From NCBI RefSeq assembly GCF_003429665.1, contig NZ_QUWK01000004.1, positions 110,665 to 166,308 of the forward strand: a DNA stretch of 55,644 nt, written 5' to 3'. Position numbers and translations under genes: made by a program. Below are positions 18,932-27,942 of this stretch, piece after piece (position 1 is the stretch's first letter; each line of letters begins with the position of its first letter). A model generated the notes under the pieces. The model saw nothing but the letters and a program-made list of their open reading frames with translations. It made no database searches and had not been told where the DNA came from. This stretch comes from Sphaerochaeta halotolerans. GTDB taxonomy: Bacteria > Spirochaetota > Spirochaetia > Sphaerochaetales > Sphaerochaetaceae.

Positions 18932-19903
18932 TCAGTAGCTGAAGAGTACCATATCCATGGCTCCACCGGTAATCATGGGGTGTTGTACATTCTCCCCGAT
19001 GGTAAACAACGACCAGCGTACTGGGAACGCTTGATGCTTCTTGATATATTTGTAGAGGGAGTCAATACTCAGTAATTCATTTTGCGCTGCAGGTGGGGCA
19101 CCGTTTGCAATCTTTTTGGTAGTATGGTTCCATCCCAATGCTGCAAGCAGTGCTGAGGTAAACACGCCATGATTATGGTCACCGAATTGTATTTCATACG
19201 AATCAGAATCAGCACTGGCGGTAAATACTACAAACGAAGGTATCTGATACTCTTCATCCGAGAAGTACTTGCCATACCAATCATCGATACCATTATCATA
19301 GACCCAGCTTGAACTCGAAGGGGACTCAGGGACAAAGACGCCACTGTAGCAGCTATCGAGGATTAGGAGTTTTTTCCCCTTGATAGGACTTATACGAGCA
19401 TGCAACCACTCTGGGGTTACCACAATTGGAGAGTCTTCTGATATGTCCACTGGTCCAGAGGTCTGAGTATGTGCCATCAGGAGTTCCCCTGTCCCTTCAA
19501 TTCCGTGACCACTGTAGGTAATGATGGTCAGATCATCTGCTGTTGCCACTCCTGCAATGGTAGCAAGCGTGTTCTCCAGATGATTCCTGGAGGCATATCC
19601 TAGGTCATCAAAGGTTTTTTGGGTATGATCAGTCCCTTCCTGAAGGAGCAGGGTTACTTCAATATCTGTACTATCCCAGCCAGCTCTCATAGCCTGTTGA
19701 CTGAGTGCATCTGAAAGTTCCCTTGCATCAAAGACAGTACCAGGGAGGTCTCCCAGGTAGTCATGCCCATCAGGTTCATTCTCATACGTGATTCCTATCG
19801 AGACAATGTGAACGGTTCCTGTCTGTACTGGCTCCTCGTAGTACAACTCACAGGATGCCATGAGGAGTATTAGGATGGGTAACAGAAGGAATACTCGTCT
19901 CAT
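18932..19903 (-). CDS. Caspase-fold (peptidase C14-like) lipoprotein, first of a pair
   Basis: 323 residues. Lipoprotein signal with lipobox MASC (C18). The dyad is His133 in ITYSGHGIEG and Cys185 in LILDSCYSGVF. HGVFTSALLAALGW and C-terminal QHPMITGG match equivalent segments in the paralogue (HGHFTQALLEGLGW, QHPTITGG). Both enzymes therefore descend from a duplication and keep both catalytic residues. The start overlaps the stop of the upstream exported-protein gene by four bases (ATGA). Caspase homologues cleave after Arg/Lys or Asp; which applies here cannot be read. Confidence 0.85.
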   Translation of the reverse strand: MRRVFLLLPILILLMASCELYYEEPVQTGTVHIVSIGITYENEPDGHDYLGDLPGTVFDARELSDALSQQAMRAGWDSTDIEVTLLLQEGTDHTQKTFDDLGYASRNHLENTLATIAGVATADDLTIITYSGHGIEGTGELLMAHTQTSGPVDISEDSPIVVTPEWLHARISPIKGKKLLILDSCYSGVFVPESPSSSSWVYDNGIDDWYGKYFSDEEYQIPSFVVFTASADSDSYEIQFGDHNHGVFTSALLAALGWNHTTKKIANGAPPAAQNELLSIDSLYKYIKKHQAFPVRWSLFTIGENVQHPMITGGAMDMVLFSY

Positions 19904-20463
19904 GTATCACCTCTTTTAAAAGGGAAGAGCAGGTAGCGTATACCAATACCTGCCTGTAGTGCAGTAATCTCCTTCCTGAGATGCACTGAGAGTGGAACTA
20001 TAAGGTGCATCTGGTAAGTAGGTTCCTCAGCAATGAGGAATTGGGGGCCTAGTTTAAATGAGAAGGAGGCGAATACTTCTTCAATCTGCTTGTAGAAGTT
20101 TACTTCACTCCCACCCTGGATGAAAAGTGAGAATCTATCACTCAGTGACCAGCTTGCAAGGATACTGAGCCCGAGGGAGTTGAATCCACGCGCACGATAG
20201 TTCCCAAAGGGGAGAGAGTCGGAGACAGAGTAGATATGTGCCTGAAGTACTGTTTCCCAGTTGCTTCCCTGATATCCAAGAAACCCGACGGTAGTGGAAA
20301 CGGCCAAGGAGGACCGAGCTGGTATCTCATCCTCGAAGTGGGGGATGCCAAGGTAGTAGGAGAGTGAGGAAGACGCAGCATAATATTGCTCTCCACTTGC
20401 AGCAGGCAGGCCGGCTGTAACGAGAATCAGAAGAACGATAAGATACAGTCGTTTGCCTTTCAT
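19900..20463 (-). CDS. Small exported beta-rich protein, possible outer-membrane barrel
   Basis: 187 residues from the ATG at 20463. A classical signal peptide (KGKRLYLIVLLILVTAGLPAASG) ends near residue 24. The rest alternates aromatic/hydrophobic and polar residues in short strands (for example SLSYYLGIPHF, FSLFIQGGSEVNFY) as in outer-membrane barrels, ending in a strand-like segment. No family recognised. A TATACT hexamer ends six bases before this ATG and no Shine-Dalgarno is seen. It heads the operon with both caspase lipoproteins, so it may anchor or be processed by them. Confidence 0.7.
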   Translation of the reverse strand: MKGKRLYLIVLLILVTAGLPAASGEQYYAASSSLSYYLGIPHFEDEIPARSSLAVSTTVGFLGYQGSNWETVLQAHIYSVSDSLPFGNYRARGFNSLGLSILASWSLSDRFSLFIQGGSEVNFYKQIEEVFASFSFKLGPQFLIAEEPTYQMHLIVPLSVHLRKEITALQAGIGIRYLLFPFKRGDT

Positions 20464-20518
20464 ATTCTTAGTATACAGAAATCCTAGGACATGCCTATTG
20501 CCCAACCATGGGAAGTTT

Positions 20519-21580
20519 TCATTTTGTCATGAGTGCCCCATCAAGATATTCACTGACTGCCTTGATTCTAACCCCTAGCGTTACATGGTCAGCAATAGGA
20601 CGGTGAGACGCATGGGCGATGATCGTATGACCTTCCCAACTACACGTGAGTCGATAGTGGTCTCCTTGGAATTCACAACTGACTAGTTCTGCATCCTTGA
20701 ATTTGAGATGTGGAAGGTATTCAGCCAGTGGTAGACTCGCATCATCTTGGACCGATACCTCTTCTGGTCTGAAGAAAATGGTATGTTGACCCTCCTGAGG
20801 TTTGAAGACAAACGGTTCGAATGACCCAATCTTGACTAAAGTCTTGGGAATAACGCTATAGGGAAGTATATTTCCTTCTCCCATGAAGGTGGCAACAAAG
20901 AGATTCGCTGGATTGGAGTAGATGGCTTCCCCAGGTCCCTCCTGCATCACCTTCCCCTCATTCATCACGATGATTCGGTCAGCTATTGAGAGTGCCTCTT
21001 CTTGGTCATGGGTCACATATATGGTCGTGATACCCGTTTCATCATGGATTCTTCGTATTTCCTCACGAAGATGCTTGCGGAGTTTTGCATCCAGGGCAGA
21101 GAGTGGTTCATCCAGCAACAAGAGCTGGGGCTGTGAAGCAAGCGCCCTTGCCAAGGCAACCCGTTGCCTTTCCCCACCACTGAGTTCTTGGCTCCGTCTT
21201 TTTTGATATCCCTCGAGGGCCACCAATGAAAGGAGGCGGTTGATCCGCTCCGCCCGTTTTGTTTTTGAGAGTTTACGGAGCTTCAAGGGATAGGCTATAT
21301 TTTGTTCCACGCTCATATGGGGGAAAAGCGCATAATCCTGGAATACCATGGCGATCTGGCGTTGATGGACCGGGGTTTGGGAAAGATCCTTTCCGTTGAG
21401 GACCAAGGACCCTGAGTGTAGAGGGAGTAAACCGGCGATCAACTGGAGTGATGTGCTCTTCCCACATCCTGAAGGACCTATGATACAGGCGAGTTCCCCT
21501 GCCTGCACGGAAAATGACACATCCAGTGAAAAATCCTTATAGAATGCCTTCAGTACACAACTCAGACCCTCAGCGGCCAT
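20519..21580 (-). CDS. thiQ: Thiamine ABC transporter, ATP-binding protein
   Basis: About 353 residues. Walker A GPSGCGKS, signature LSGGERQRVALARAL, Walker B LLLLDEPLSALD and the switch His (VTHDQEEA) are all present, followed by a C-terminal regulatory (TOBE-like) domain. The start at 21580 has AGGAGG five bases upstream and overlaps the end of the permease gene by 11 bp. The TPP riboswitch at the head of the operon and the binding protein identify thiamine or its derivatives as the substrate. It is longer than E. coli ThiQ (232) and resembles PotA/FbpC-type ATPases. Confidence 0.88.
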   Translation of the reverse strand: MAAEGLSCVLKAFYKDFSLDVSFSVQAGELACIIGPSGCGKSTSLQLIAGLLPLHSGSLVLNGKDLSQTPVHQRQIAMVFQDYALFPHMSVEQNIAYPLKLRKLSKTKRAERINRLLSLVALEGYQKRRSQELSGGERQRVALARALASQPQLLLLDEPLSALDAKLRKHLREEIRRIHDETGITTIYVTHDQEEALSIADRIIVMNEGKVMQEGPGEAIYSNPANLFVATFMGEGNILPYSVIPKTLVKIGSFEPFVFKPQEGQHTIFFRPEEVSVQDDASLPLAEYLPHLKFKDAELVSCEFQGDHYRLTCSWEGHTIIAHASHRPIADHVTLGVRIKAVSEYLDGALMTK

Positions 21581-23264
21581 ATGTCCCTCCTCTCGCAAAT
21601 TCACTCACAATAAATACCAGTACACTGACAGCAATCAAGATGGTTCCCAGTGCACAGGCGCCTTGGAAATTATAACTTCCAATGAGCCGATACATAACCA
21701 CGGGCAGGGTAATGATTGAACTGTTTGCCAACGTCAGGGTTGCATTGAACTCTCCCATACTTAAGGCAAAGGCAAAAATCGCCCCTGTGAACATGGCACC
21801 CTTCAGCAAAGGGAGTTCTATGGAAAGAAAAGTCCTGAAAGGTCCAGCTCCAAGCGTCAATGAACTATGCATGTAGGTGAGGGGAATCTTACGATACTCA
21901 GGGAGAATGGTCCTCAGTACAAAGGGGATTGCTATCACAAGATGCGCCAATACAACCAAGGTATAACTCAATGCAAGACCTCCCCTGAGCCTACTTGCAA
22001 TCAAGTAATATCCCAAACCTATGATTACGGAACTGACGGTCATGGGAAGCATCCCTGCCAATTCCAAGAAGGAGTTGGTATGTTTCTTTCTCCTGATGGC
22101 TAGTGAGAGCGTGAGAGCAAGAGGAACCGTTAGAACGGCAACCGCAAGTGCGATAAGCAGGCTGTTCGTCAATGCACCCAGGGCAGATCCCATATGGCCT
22201 GTTGCATGTTCCAAGCTGAGTAACTGACGATACCACTTGAGGCTGAAAACTTCCTGTGCTGAACGGGATGGAGCTGCCATGAAGGATCGTACCACTACCG
22301 ATACAATAGGACCGAGAATAAAAAGGAACGAGATAATGGTGTACAAGAATGCGAGCACGCTTCCAACCAGTGTTGCCGGTCTCTTCTCTGCCTTACGGTG
22401 GGAAGTGCTATAGGTTTCGCTCTGTCCCAACTTCTTCTGGGTTGCATTGTACCAAAGCAATAAGAGGCTGGTTATGAGTATGGAGAACAGAGATAGGGCA
22501 CTTGCCGCAGCGGGGTTTCCCATCATTCTGGCCTGCCGGTAGATTTCCACTTCCATCGTCGTGAACTGAGGGCCACCTCCGAGTACCAAAATGATGGCAA
22601 AACTGTTGAAGCAGAACAAGAACACCAGGCTGGCAGAGGAGACAATTGCAGGAATAAGCCTGGGGAGTGTAATGGAGAAAAAGGTCCGTACCTTGTTTGC
22701 TCCCAATGTCCAGCTTGCTGCCTCGCAATTTTCATCCATATGCTCCCAATAGGAAGATACAAGGTTCATGATGATCGGAAAGTTGTAAAATGTATGTGCG
22801 AGGATGATAGCAGGAAATGAGTAAAGAATTTTCAGGGGTGGTTCCTCAAGCTGAAAAAGAGCCATCAATGCACGATTGAGGAAGCCGTTGTTGCCGAAGA
22901 AGATGACAAAACCGAGTACTACCAAAATGGAAGGGATGACAAAAGGAATGGTACTCAGGGCAAGAATCATACGTTTGCCTTTGAATGAGTATGTTGCAAT
23001 CAAGTAGGCTCCAGGCAGTGCTACGGCAAGAGAGGCAAGTGTAGAGAGTGTAGCCTGCAACAGCGTGAACCCCATGATCCTCTGGGTATACGGGTCACTG
23101 AAAACACTGATAATCCGGGAAAATGAAAAGCCCTCCTCGGTGATAAAAGCTGAGGAGAGCGTGAAAAAGAGAGGAACAAAGAACAGCATCAGCAAGACAA
23201 CCATCGAAGGAATGGGCATGGTACGATAGAAACGTCTGTACTGAATGCTGTTGTTCTCTCTCAT
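21570..23264 (-). CDS. thiP: Thiamine ABC transporter, fused permease
   Basis: 564 residues with about 12 membrane segments in two homologous halves, each with a permease EAA-type loop (EAASWTLGANKVRTFFSITLP in the first half; the second has SLTLGAGPFRTFLSIELP). This duplicated layout is that of ThiP/FbpB permeases. It overlaps the binding-protein stop by four bases and the ATPase start by 11, so translation is coupled. Confidence 0.9.
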   Translation of the reverse strand: MRENNSIQYRRFYRTMPIPSMVVLLMLFFVPLFFTLSSAFITEEGFSFSRIISVFSDPYTQRIMGFTLLQATLSTLASLAVALPGAYLIATYSFKGKRMILALSTIPFVIPSILVVLGFVIFFGNNGFLNRALMALFQLEEPPLKILYSFPAIILAHTFYNFPIIMNLVSSYWEHMDENCEAASWTLGANKVRTFFSITLPRLIPAIVSSASLVFLFCFNSFAIILVLGGGPQFTTMEVEIYRQARMMGNPAAASALSLFSILITSLLLLWYNATQKKLGQSETYSTSHRKAEKRPATLVGSVLAFLYTIISFLFILGPIVSVVVRSFMAAPSRSAQEVFSLKWYRQLLSLEHATGHMGSALGALTNSLLIALAVAVLTVPLALTLSLAIRRKKHTNSFLELAGMLPMTVSSVIIGLGYYLIASRLRGGLALSYTLVVLAHLVIAIPFVLRTILPEYRKIPLTYMHSSLTLGAGPFRTFLSIELPLLKGAMFTGAIFAFALSMGEFNATLTLANSSIITLPVVMYRLIGSYNFQGACALGTILIAVSVLVFIVSEFARGGTYGR

Positions 23265-24286
23265 TTACTCATTACCTGTGTCCATTCAGTAAGCCACCTA
23301 TCCAGGTTTTTTGCAAGAGTTTCGCTGTCCATGGAGAGGTTCTTTTCCGGTTTAGGAGCGTAATTGAAAGCATCAGGAAGTTCTGTCTTGCTGTTGACCG
23401 GATACATTGAGTTTGCTATTGCAATGGTCAATTGCCCCTTGGTCAAGATGAAGTCAATGAACTGCCGGGCTTCATCCTTCTTATTGCTTGATGCAAGCAG
23501 GCCAACTCCCTCAATGGTAGTGCTGTGTCCTTCTTCAAAGAGTGCTACCTGGTAGCGGGTAGTATCCTCGTAGGTCACATGATACACAGGACTGGTCGTA
23601 TAGCTGAGCACCAAGGGAGCTTCTCCCTCAGTGAACAGACCATAGGCGCTTGACCAACCATCGGTGATGGTCAGTGCCTGATCCTTCATGATCTCCCACC
23701 ATGAGAGGTATCCCTCTTCCCCAAAGACCTCGATTGTCCAAAGTAACAAACCAAGACCGACAGAACTCGTTCTGGGATCGATTAGGATAACCTTGTCCCG
23801 ATAAATTGGGTCGGTCAAGCTAGCAAGAGAGGTCGGGACCATGTCACTGTCCATGGCCTCTGTATCCACTACAAAGGCAAAGTTGCCATAGTCGAAGGGG
23901 AGCAACTGATAGGTAGGATCAAAATGCAGGAAGGATGGGATTTCTGAGAGGGCCTCGCTCTTATAAGGTTCCAACAACCCTGCCTTATAGATTTTTGAGG
24001 CCATGTCGTCACTGATACCCACCACTACATCTGCCCATGGGTTGTTTGCTTCCGAGATGAGTTTGTTCATCATCTCCATACCATCACCCGAGCTCACCAA
24101 GTTGACCTTGATGCCGGTCTCTTCTTCAAATTGCTCGGCCAAGACAGGGCCAGGGCCCCAGTCTCCAGTGAAGGAGTCATAGGCATAGACTACGAGCTCC
24201 TGCTGTTCCTGCACCCCTTGTGCTGTAAGCGGGATGAAAAGTGAAAGGATGGCAACCAATACACATACGAACTGATGCTTTTTCAT
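23261..24286 (-). CDS. thiB: Thiamine ABC transporter, substrate-binding protein
   Basis: About 341 residues. A signal peptide (KKHQFVCVLVAILSLFIPLTAQG) precedes a periplasmic binding fold with TbpA-like segments (VVYAYDSFTGDWGPGP, PFDYGNFAFVVD, TDGWSSAYGLFTEGEAPLVLSY). The frame is open to an ATG at 24298, but GGAGGT lies four bases before the ATG at 24286, which is the better start. It is the first gene after the TPP riboswitch. Confidence 0.92.
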   Translation of the reverse strand: MKKHQFVCVLVAILSLFIPLTAQGVQEQQELVVYAYDSFTGDWGPGPVLAEQFEEETGIKVNLVSSGDGMEMMNKLISEANNPWADVVVGISDDMASKIYKAGLLEPYKSEALSEIPSFLHFDPTYQLLPFDYGNFAFVVDTEAMDSDMVPTSLASLTDPIYRDKVILIDPRTSSVGLGLLLWTIEVFGEEGYLSWWEIMKDQALTITDGWSSAYGLFTEGEAPLVLSYTTSPVYHVTYEDTTRYQVALFEEGHSTTIEGVGLLASSNKKDEARQFIDFILTKGQLTIAIANSMYPVNSKTELPDAFNYAPKPEKNLSMDSETLAKNLDRWLTEWTQVMSK

Positions 24287-24340
24287 AAGCACCTCCATAT
24301 AATTTAGTTTGCCATGGGGATTGATTTTGTAAGATATGAC

Positions 24341-24413
24341 TGTCTCCCTACGCTGGTATTATCCAGATCAGGTTAACGGGTGTAATCTCAGGCCAAGAGG
24401 CCACCCCAGGACA
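24341..24413 (-). promoter_or_regulatory. TPP (thiamine pyrophosphate) riboswitch
   Basis: Read on the minus strand, the conserved THI-box cores are present: GGGGTG, CTGAGA followed by ACCCG, and AACCTGATCTGGATAATACC then AGCGTAGGGA. The outer P1 stem pairs TGTC with GACA. It lies 55 bp upstream of thiB. No terminator hairpin with a T-run follows, so control at the thiB ribosome-binding site is more likely. This confirms the thiamine assignment of the ABC operon. Confidence 0.95.
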
Positions 24414-24418
24414 ACCCT

Positions 24419-24447
24419 AGCCTAACGGGATGAGGGGAAACTGTCAA
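24419..24447 (-). promoter_or_regulatory. Promoter of the thiB-thiP-thiQ operon
   Basis: On the minus strand TTGACA, 17 bp, TAGGCT, directly upstream of the riboswitch aptamer. The -35 of the divergent nnr promoter begins 12 bp away. Confidence 0.65.
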
Positions 24448-24458
24448 TATACGTTCTG

Positions 24459-24487
24459 TTGACCGCTGTCGTTCGCTCATGTACAGT
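24459..24487 (+). promoter_or_regulatory. Promoter of the nnr gene (leaderless arrangement)
   Basis: TTGACC, 17 bp, TACAGT, then seven bases to the ATG at 24495. The transcript would begin at the start codon. Confidence 0.65.
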
Positions 24488-24494
24488 GATGATT

Positions 24495-25997
24495 ATGAAA
24501 AGACTTGTTCGTTCCCTTGATGTTGCAGCCATTGATGCAAAGGCTCAAAGTGTGGCAAAGATTCCCGCTCTCTGCTTGATGGAGAGTGCAGGGTTGCAGA
24601 TCTACCAGAAGTGGAAATCACAGCTGGATACCAGCAACCGTTTGGTCTTTCTGTGTGGTGGGGGCAATAACGGAGGAGATGCTTTGGTGGTCGCCCGATA
24701 TGCCTACAATGATGGATTTCGGAACATGGTATTAGTCTATACCAGCTCTCACCTTTCCCCATCTTGTGAAGTGCAACGGAGTATCGCCAAAGCCTACAAG
24801 ATTCCCCAAGTTGACTGGGATACTGTCGATGAATCTGGTCGTCATGCCTTGTTTGAGCATGCTTCCTGGATTGTAGATGGGTTGGTCGGTACAGGATTGA
24901 GAGGACCTCTGAAGGAATCCATGCAGGTCTTGGTTTCACAAGCGAATATGAGTCCTGCAAAACGATTGGCCATCGACATTCCCAGTGCCATAGGCGATGA
25001 TGTTCCTGTCTCTTCTGTCCATATCCATGCAGATATGACAGTCACAATGGGCCACGAAAAGTTGGCAATGTACCACCCCATCAGTCGTGCTTCCTGCGGT
25101 CGCATTGTCTTGGTGAATCCATCCTTTCCTCCTTTTCTCTTGGACCAGTGTACTGCCGCTGCCCAGCTTTGTGAGCGTGTGAGTCCATCACTGCCCTCAC
25201 TTGCAGAGCATGAATACAAGAATAGTAGAGGCCATGTGGCGATTTTTGGAGGAAGCAGCCTGTACAGTGGAGCTGGACGTCTTTCTTCCCGTTCTGCTTT
25301 TGCCTCACGAGCAGGATTGGTAACCATGTTTTGTGATAAAGAGGTGTACCCGGTGGCTTCAGCTGAATCACCGTCAGTCATGGTCCAGGTGTATGCAGGC
25401 CAAACCTTGAGTCGTTTTGATGCAATTCTTGCAGGTCCTGGGTGGGGAGAGGGAAGAGAAGCTCTCCTTGAGACGCTCTTTGCTTCCAAACTACCTGTAG
25501 TTCTTGATGCTGATGGAATCAGAGCATATGCATCTCTGTTGAAAGGAGGGAAACCCCCAGTGCATGGCCCCTTGATCCTCACGCCGCACATCGGTGAACT
25601 ACGCCTTCTAGCTCAATCGCTTTTCCCTGAAGATGCACACGATGTAGCCAAGAGCGATACCCCTTCTACGTTCTTCCAGGTATTGGAGCGTATTGCTACT
25701 CATCTGCAGGCTACGCTGGTGGTGAAAAGTCAGTTGGTGTATATAGCCTCTGTAGGAAAGCAGACTGTGGTTGTGGAGGGAAACAACCCCTCCTTGGGTG
25801 TTGCTGGAAGTGGAGACGTTCTCTCCGGTATTCTTGTTGCATTACTTGCAAAACTGAAGGATTGTGACCAGGCTGCACTGGAAGGTACCTTGATCCATCA
25901 GCGGGCGGGGAGTCTTGCTGCGGCACAATACGGGTATTATGACAGTGAAACACTCATCTCTTTTGTAGGGCGAGCAACCCAGGAGGCTGAGGTTTGA
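24495..25997 (+). CDS. nnr: Bifunctional NAD(P)HX epimerase / ADP-dependent dehydratase
   Basis: About 500 residues. The N-terminal YjeF_N epimerase domain has FLCGGGNNGGDALV. The C-terminal ribokinase-like dehydratase domain has GLVTMF, AGPGWGEG, LDADGI, LTPHIGEL and GVAGSGDVLSGIL. Together they repair hydrated NAD(P)H. The frame is open from 24459, but that ATG lies inside the -35 element; the ATG at 24495 sits seven bases after the -10 and starts the conserved MKRLVRSLDVAAIDAKA. It overlaps the next gene by one base (TGATG). Confidence 0.9.
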   Translation: MKRLVRSLDVAAIDAKAQSVAKIPALCLMESAGLQIYQKWKSQLDTSNRLVFLCGGGNNGGDALVVARYAYNDGFRNMVLVYTSSHLSPSCEVQRSIAKAYKIPQVDWDTVDESGRHALFEHASWIVDGLVGTGLRGPLKESMQVLVSQANMSPAKRLAIDIPSAIGDDVPVSSVHIHADMTVTMGHEKLAMYHPISRASCGRIVLVNPSFPPFLLDQCTAAAQLCERVSPSLPSLAEHEYKNSRGHVAIFGGSSLYSGAGRLSSRSAFASRAGLVTMFCDKEVYPVASAESPSVMVQVYAGQTLSRFDAILAGPGWGEGREALLETLFASKLPVVLDADGIRAYASLLKGGKPPVHGPLILTPHIGELRLLAQSLFPEDAHDVAKSDTPSTFFQVLERIATHLQATLVVKSQLVYIASVGKQTVVVEGNNPSLGVAGSGDVLSGILVALLAKLKDCDQAALEGTLIHQRAGSLAAAQYGYYDSETLISFVGRATQEAEV

Positions 25998-26419
25998 TGC
26001 AGCTCTATGTACTGTCCATTGCCTATCTGCTTTTTGGGGCAGGGCTCTTGCTTGCTGATAGCTATGGCCTTTCCTTTGCGTTGTTGCTCTCAATGCGTTA
26101 TGCATTTAGAACCAAGAGGGGATTGAGAATAGTCCTGATTATCCTGGGAATACTGATAACACTTGGTTTGTGTTTTTTCCCCATGGACCCAGGTCCTGTT
26201 TTCCTTGGGGATTTTGTTCCCATGTTCAACATCTTCTCACTGATGCTGTATTATATATTTAGATCCATGAGAGGACTGGAAGAGGAGAAAACCAATGATG
26301 GGGATTCAGTGTTGGATGCAACCGGTCGCTATATGGAACGGAACAAACGGAACGTTGGAGTCTTGACAGTTGTGGTAGCATCAGTACATTTTTTGGCACC
26401 TCAATTGGTTCTACTCTAG
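25997..26419 (+). CDS. Hypothetical integral membrane protein
   Basis: About 140 residues with four hydrophobic segments (near 5-30, 40-58, 66-84 and 115-140) and a charged loop (LEEEKTNDGD). No family recognised. The ATG overlaps the nnr stop (TGATG) with AGGAGG ten bases upstream, so it is translationally coupled to nnr and part of the nnr-Nudix-mscS run. Confidence 0.7.
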   Translation: MQLYVLSIAYLLFGAGLLLADSYGLSFALLLSMRYAFRTKRGLRIVLIILGILITLGLCFFPMDPGPVFLGDFVPMFNIFSLMLYYIFRSMRGLEEEKTNDGDSVLDATGRYMERNKRNVGVLTVVVASVHFLAPQLVLL

Positions 26420-26432
26420 GAGGAAGCGTGAT

Positions 26433-26837
26433 ATGCAAGAGCGGATAACAACAGCAGGAATATTGATTCAAAATGGAAAGTATCTTGTTGCAAAAAGGGA
26501 AGAGAAGGGATCTATTGGGGGGCTTTGGGAATTTCCTGGTGGGAAAAACCGTTATACAGAAACCGAGGAGGAGACGCTCAAACGTGAGTTCCAGGAGGAA
26601 CTCGGGCTTTCCATATCTGTAGGGCCACTCATTCATACCCATGATTTCACCAACAAGGATACACGGTATCACCTGAAGGCATACTTGGTTTCAGCTCCGA
26701 TGATAGAACATCTTGATCTATTGGTTCATAGTGAGTTCCGCTGGGTCGCTCTGGAAGATCTGTCATCTTATGATTTCGCTCCAAGTGACCAGGAGATTGT
26801 AAAGACGCTACTTGCCGCCAGGAACAACCAAGACTGA
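26433..26837 (+). CDS. Nudix hydrolase, MutT-like
   Basis: 134 residues. The Nudix box GGKNRYTETEEETLKREFQEELGL fits GX5EX7REUXEEXGU, with the flanking GLWEFPGGK typical of (deoxy)nucleoside triphosphate pyrophosphohydrolases that clear oxidised dGTP. AGGAGG precedes ATG. It overlaps none of the next gene once the mscS start is set at 26854. Confidence 0.9.
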   Translation: MQERITTAGILIQNGKYLVAKREEKGSIGGLWEFPGGKNRYTETEEETLKREFQEELGLSISVGPLIHTHDFTNKDTRYHLKAYLVSAPMIEHLDLLVHSEFRWVALEDLSSYDFAPSDQEIVKTLLAARNNQD

Positions 26838-26853
26838 CCTTGAGGAGGTTGCC

Positions 26854-27864
26854 ATGAACGTTTTAGGTTCTTATACCAGTACGATTCTTGTAGTTTTCGC
26901 TACCATCATCTTGGTGACGGTAATCCATTTCCTATTCAAGAAAACGGTGGAAAGCTCAAAGCGTTGGCCATATCAACGTCAATTTTTGGTGTTCTTGATC
27001 GTACTTGTGGGGTTGTTCTTGTCTATTGCATTCCTCCCCATCCACAATGATGTCAAGAATCAGATACTCAGTGTTCTAGGAATTTTACTGAGTGCAATCA
27101 TTGCCCTTTCCTCCACAACCTTGGTAAGTAATGCGATGGCTGGCCTAATGCTCCGGGTTACAGGTGAATTCCGGGGTGGTGATTTTATTGAGGTCGGCTC
27201 TTGGGTGGGCAGAGTGACAGATTTGGCAATCTTCCATACCGAAATCCAATTGATCAACCGTGATGTAGTAAGTCTCCCCAATCTTTTTCTGGTCCAGCAA
27301 TCAGTGCATGTAACACGAAGAGATGGCACCTTTATCAACCTTGCAGTCTCCATCGGGTACACGGTAAGCAGAACTGAAGTAGAGGATGCTCTATTGGAGG
27401 CTTCAAATCGTTGTGGCCTCACTGATGGGTTTGTCTTCATCGAAGCTTTTCTCGACCATGCAGTTTCCTATCGTCTGTACGGACTTCTCAAAGAGTCTGG
27501 AGAGCGGTTGAGCAAGCTCAGTGAGCTCCACAAGACAGTGCTGGATGTGTTCTATGAGCGTAGAATAGAAATTGCCTCTCCTTCCCTGAATGATAGAAGG
27601 GAGTTGGATAAGGACAGTATATACCTCCCCAAGGCTTCGACAAAGAAAGAGAAATCAGCAAAAGAGACAATTGCTGCTGAGAAGGTTGCCTTCGACAAGG
27701 CAGATGAAGCGCAGTCGATTGAAGATCTGAAGCAACAGCTGGAAAAATCCACCAAGAAACTCGGGGAAGCCAGTAAGACAGCAAAAGAGAAACTGGAGAA
27801 GCAGATCGAAGGATTGCAAGCAGAGATTACAAAGCGTGAAGCGAAGAAAAACGAAGAACCGTGA
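26854..27864 (+). CDS. MscS-family mechanosensitive channel
   Basis: About 336 residues. Three N-terminal membrane helices are followed by the MscS pore/beta segment (STTLVSNAMAGLMLRVTGEFRGGDFIEVG) and the motif NRDVVSLPNLFL. The C-terminal about 80 residues are charged and coiled-coil-like (KKEKSAKETIAAEK). The ATG at 26854 has GAGGAGG five bases upstream; the frame further up has no ribosome site. It releases solutes under hypo-osmotic stress. Confidence 0.88.
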   Translation: MNVLGSYTSTILVVFATIILVTVIHFLFKKTVESSKRWPYQRQFLVFLIVLVGLFLSIAFLPIHNDVKNQILSVLGILLSAIIALSSTTLVSNAMAGLMLRVTGEFRGGDFIEVGSWVGRVTDLAIFHTEIQLINRDVVSLPNLFLVQQSVHVTRRDGTFINLAVSIGYTVSRTEVEDALLEASNRCGLTDGFVFIEAFLDHAVSYRLYGLLKESGERLSKLSELHKTVLDVFYERRIEIASPSLNDRRELDKDSIYLPKASTKKEKSAKETIAAEKVAFDKADEAQSIEDLKQQLEKSTKKLGEASKTAKEKLEKQIEGLQAEITKREAKKNEEP

Positions 27865-27869
27865 CAACT

Positions 27870-27889
27870 CTCCCGCCTAAAGTCGGGAG
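27870..27889 (+). terminator. Weak hairpin after mscS
   Basis: A 6-bp stem CTCCCG / CGGGAG followed by a CT-rich stretch, just after the stop codon. Confidence 0.5.
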
Positions 27890-27942
27890 TCTTCTCGTGC
27901 TCTTTCTTATAAAACATTTCAAGCCTTGGGTTATAACAAGGT

